Positions 6,264 to 8,166 of a stretch of 8,166 bases of DNA are shown piece after piece. The notes below the pieces were generated by a model. It was not told the origin of the DNA, made no database searches, and saw only the letters and a program-made list of their open reading frames with translations. Position 1 is the stretch's first letter. Each line of letters starts with the position of its first letter. This DNA comes from Trueperaceae bacterium. Lineage in GTDB: Bacteria; Deinococcota; Deinococci; Deinococcales; Trueperaceae. The DNA is taken from positions 1 through 8,166 of the forward strand of contig SKMG01000219.1 in NCBI GenBank assembly GCA_007121175.1, in the 5' to 3' direction. The translations under genes and the position numbers were made by a program.

Positions 6264-7559
6264 CTAGCGACGTCCGGTGCGGGATCGGATCTCGCGAGCG
6301 GCAGCCGAGAGGGCCTCGCTGGCGCTGACCTGTCCGGTGGCGAACCGCTGGATCTGCTCCGCCATGAGGCCGTTCATCTCCTGGTAGTCGACGTTGTAGA
6401 TGCCCGCCTCCGGGATCTCCTGCACGACGTCGGTGAAGATCCTGCGTACGACCTGGCCGCCGTAGTAGGGGTCGGGCTCACTGAAGTACGGATGGTCGTA
6501 GGCGGTCTCGAGGCTCGGGAAGATGTCCGAGGCGATGAAGGTCTGGACCTGGGAGGCGGTGCGCCCGAGGTGGAACTCCACGTACGCCCAGGCGGCCTCC
6601 TTCTGGGTGCTCTGCTCGAAGATCACGAGCGACGACCCGCCGTCGTTGCTGGCTTGCGAGCCGCCGGGTTCCCAGGCCGGCAGCCGGATGACGCCCCAGT
6701 TGCCGGCGGCGTCGGGCGCGATCCACGACTTGAAGAAGGTGCCCATCCACACGGCGCCGGGGTGCGTCGCGACGTTCGGCTCGTCGAAGTTGCGATACCA
6801 GGCGTCCGTCCACTCCTCGGCGTCGAGCGCCAGGCCGTCGTCCCAGAACCGGCCCATGAACTCGAGGATCTCGAGAATGCCCTCGTCGCGGTCGAGCAGC
6901 ACGTTGCCGTCCTCGTCGATGTAGCCGAGGCCGCGCTGCCACATGAGGATCTCGAAGAGGCGGCCGCTGTTGCGGGCACCGGCCTGCTGCCACATGGGAA
7001 CGCCGGTCTCCTCCATGATCACGAAGGCGGCGTCGTAGTAGTCGGCCCACGTCTCGATCCCCTCGGGATCCACGCCGGCCCGTTCGAAGATGTCGCGGCG
7101 GTAGAAGAGCGCCACCGGGCCGCTGTCGTTGGGCATGGCGTAGTAGCGTCCGTCGCGCTCGACGTGTCCCCACTTGAACTCGTTCATGAACGGCAGGTAC
7201 GGCTCGACGCGATCGGTGAGGTCATGGAGGATGCCGAGTTCGAGGAACTGCCTCAGGTGGGAGTCTTCGATGTTCGAGATGTCGGGGAGCCCGCCTCCGG
7301 CGACGGCGGCGAGCTGGATCTGCTGGTAGGTGTCCGGGGTCGGCCTGAGGACGTAGTTGAGCTGGATGTTCGGGTAGTACTCGGCGAACTCGGCGTCGGC
7401 GAACGTGTCCACGCCGGAGCCCTGCCACGCCCAGATCTCGAGTGTGGCGTGGAGGTCGGGGTTGGGCTCGAGCGCGTCGGCCGGGGTCTGCGCCGCGGCG
7501 GCCCCGACCAGCAACAGCGCTATCAGCATGACGAGCAGTTGCGTGACGGTCTTGTTCAT
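6264..7559 (-). CDS. CUT1 sugar-binding protein (SBP family 1)
   Basis: This is the periplasmic receptor of the CUT1 importer encoded just downstream. It is 431 residues long, the usual size. Residues 1-23 form a signal peptide (N2-K3, a hydrophobic core from about 8 to 18, then four Ala before Q24) with no lipobox cysteine, so it should be a soluble periplasmic protein. The mature part has the family 1 pattern: LEIWAWQGSG at the start of the first lobe, a YYPNIQLNYV strand near 61-70, TYQQIQLAAVAGGGLPDI at 77-94, and a PNDSGPVALFYRRDIFERAGVD block at about 143-164 that corresponds to the conserved 'A-L-x-Y-N' crossover region. Trp and other aromatics at 43, 45, 271 and 280 are candidates for stacking on sugar rings. 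GGAG lies 5 nt before the ATG. The gene follows the regulator at 7690-8166 by 130 nt and precedes the MalF-type permease by 18 nt. Context with GH42 suggests a galactoside ligand, but the sequence alone does not prove this. Confidence 0.95.
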   Translation of the reverse strand: MNKTVTQLLVMLIALLLVGAAAAQTPADALEPNPDLHATLEIWAWQGSGVDTFADAEFAEYYPNIQLNYVLRPTPDTYQQIQLAAVAGGGLPDISNIEDSHLRQFLELGILHDLTDRVEPYLPFMNEFKWGHVERDGRYYAMPNDSGPVALFYRRDIFERAGVDPEGIETWADYYDAAFVIMEETGVPMWQQAGARNSGRLFEILMWQRGLGYIDEDGNVLLDRDEGILEILEFMGRFWDDGLALDAEEWTDAWYRNFDEPNVATHPGAVWMGTFFKSWIAPDAAGNWGVIRLPAWEPGGSQASNDGGSSLVIFEQSTQKEAAWAYVEFHLGRTASQVQTFIASDIFPSLETAYDHPYFSEPDPYYGGQVVRRIFTDVVQEIPEAGIYNVDYQEMNGLMAEQIQRFATGQVSASEALSAAAREIRSRTGRR

Positions 7560-7618
7560 CGGTGCTCCGCTCTCGGTCTGTCTGTGATGCGTTCGGCAGC
7601 GGTCTGGGCGGGCTCGGC

Positions 7619-7635
7619 CCGTAGCGGAGCTACGG
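7619..7635. repeat. Perfect inverted repeat between the second regulator and the sugar-binding protein gene
   Basis: CCGTAGC and GCTACGG form a perfect 7-bp stem around a 3-nt loop. A second stem, GGAGC (7626-7630) with GCTCC (7637-7641), overlaps it, so only one of the two can form in a transcript. No T-tract follows either stem. This may be an operator, a weak attenuator or an intercistronic hairpin. It lies in the 130-nt gap 60 nt before the binding protein start. Confidence 0.4.
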
Positions 7636-7689
7636 CGCTCCCGTGCTGCCGGTGGCTGGCGGGTCGAGCACGATCGATGGAGCAGGCGC

Positions 7690-8166
7690 TCACCCCCTCT
7701 GCCGGGTACTGCAGCGGGAGATCAGCTCGGGATAGAGCACCCGCTGGTTCAGCGGCATCGCGCCCTGTTCGATCAGGTCGACCAGGTACGCTGCACTCTC
7801 GCGGCCCAGCGACGCGAAGTCCTGCCGTACGGTGGTCAGCGGCGGCTCGAAGTACGCCGACTCGGGCACGTCGTCGAACCCGACGATCGAGATGTCCTGC
7901 GGTATCCGCAAACCACGCTCGCGCAGCGCCCGCATCGCTCCGAGCGCCATCTGGTCGTTGCTGGCGACCAAGGCCGTGAAGCGTGCGCCCGCCTCGAGCA
8001 GACGGCCGGCGGCCCGGTAGCCGCTGGTGGCACTCCAATCGCCCGCGACGCTCATGGCCGGGGCCAAACCCGCTTCGCCGAGCACGGCGAGCGTGCCCTG
8101 GTGACGTAGCTCGGCGCCGCTCCAATCGAGTGGCCCGGTGATCTCGGCGATCTCACGATGGCCCAG
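7690..8166 (-). CDS. LacI-family transcriptional regulator, C-terminal 158 residues (runs off the right edge)
   Basis: This is the distal half of the effector domain of a LacI/GalR-type repressor. The frame is open from the window edge to the TGA at 7692-7690. Characteristic blocks in order are LGHREIAEITGPLDW, FTALVASNDQMALGAMRALRE, IPQDISIVGFDDVPES, EPPLTTVRQDF and, near the end, NQRVLYPELI. The DNA-binding domain lies outside the window, so its operator preference cannot be read. Aligned without gaps from LGHR onward, it is about 60% identical by eye to the regulator at 1267-2343, including an identical EPPLTTVRQDF block, so the two are close paralogues. It lies upstream of and in the same direction as the CUT1/GH42 genes, 130 nt before the binding protein, and could be the first gene of that operon. 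The gap shows no convincing promoter or cre-like operator. The family call is secure; the effector is inferred. Confidence 0.93.
   Translation of the reverse strand: MGHREIAEITGPLDWSGAELRHQGTLAVLGEAGLAPAMSVAGDWSATSGYRAAGRLLEAGARFTALVASNDQMALGAMRALRERGLRIPQDISIVGFDDVPESAYFEPPLTTVRQDFASLGRESAAYLVDLIEQGAMPLNQRVLYPELISRCSTRQRG

Noticed and set aside
7583..7598. A sequence before the sugar-binding protein gene that shares GCGTTC with the operator at 1249-1264
   Set aside because: The flanks are not palindromic and it fails the cre consensus at several fixed positions, so the shared 6-mer is probably chance.
5787..7979. A 730-codon open frame on the plus strand opposite the sugar-binding protein and MalF-type permease genes
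   Set aside because: Its composition is Arg/Glu/Val/His/Asp-rich low-complexity sequence typical of the antisense frame of GC-rich genes. It has no recognisable domain, and the minus strand carries clear, family-typical proteins.

Overview
The window is a GC-rich bacterial carbohydrate-utilisation locus. It holds one complete transport-and-hydrolysis gene set, two LacI-family regulators and part of a second importer. Both solute-binding proteins carry ordinary signal peptides that end in A-x-A followed by Gln, with no lipobox cysteine, which implies a periplasm and a two-membrane envelope. Signal peptides ending in 'AQ', high GC and dense gene packing fit the Deinococcota (for example Truepera-like bacteria), but no phylogenetic marker is present, so the placement is only a suggestion.

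Layout from left to right. Positions 1-1075, minus strand: the N-terminal 358 residues of a family 5 (DppA/OppA/AgpA-type) solute-binding protein, running off the left edge. Positions 1076-1266: a divergent intergenic region with a good LacI/CcpA-type operator at 1249-1264. Positions 1267-2343, plus strand: a complete LacI-family repressor. Positions 2369-4354, minus strand: a GH42 beta-galactosidase, convergent with the repressor. Positions 4468-5304, 5304-6245 and 6264-7559, all minus strand: the inner permease, the outer permease and the family 1 sugar-binding protein of a CUT1 ABC importer. Positions 7690-8166, minus strand: the C-terminal part of a second LacI-family regulator, about 60% identical to the first over the shared region and running off the right edge.

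Read in the direction of transcription, the minus-strand cluster is regulator, sugar-binding protein, MalF-type permease, MalG-type permease, GH42. The binding protein would capture a galactoside or galacto-oligosaccharide in the periplasm, the two permeases would move it inward, and the cytoplasmic GH42 enzyme would remove terminal beta-galactose. No MalK/MsmK-type ATPase lies in the window, so a shared ATPase encoded elsewhere is likely. The similar regulators at the two ends suggest duplication and perhaps overlapping control of this operon and of the neighbouring family 5 importer.

Everything coding belongs to known families, and I see no clearly novel system. The points most worth following are the paired regulators, the cre-like operator, and palindromic structures in the gap before GH42 and in the gap before the CUT1 binding protein. 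There is no gene-free stretch longer than 300 bases, and I saw no RNA gene, mobile element or CRISPR array.
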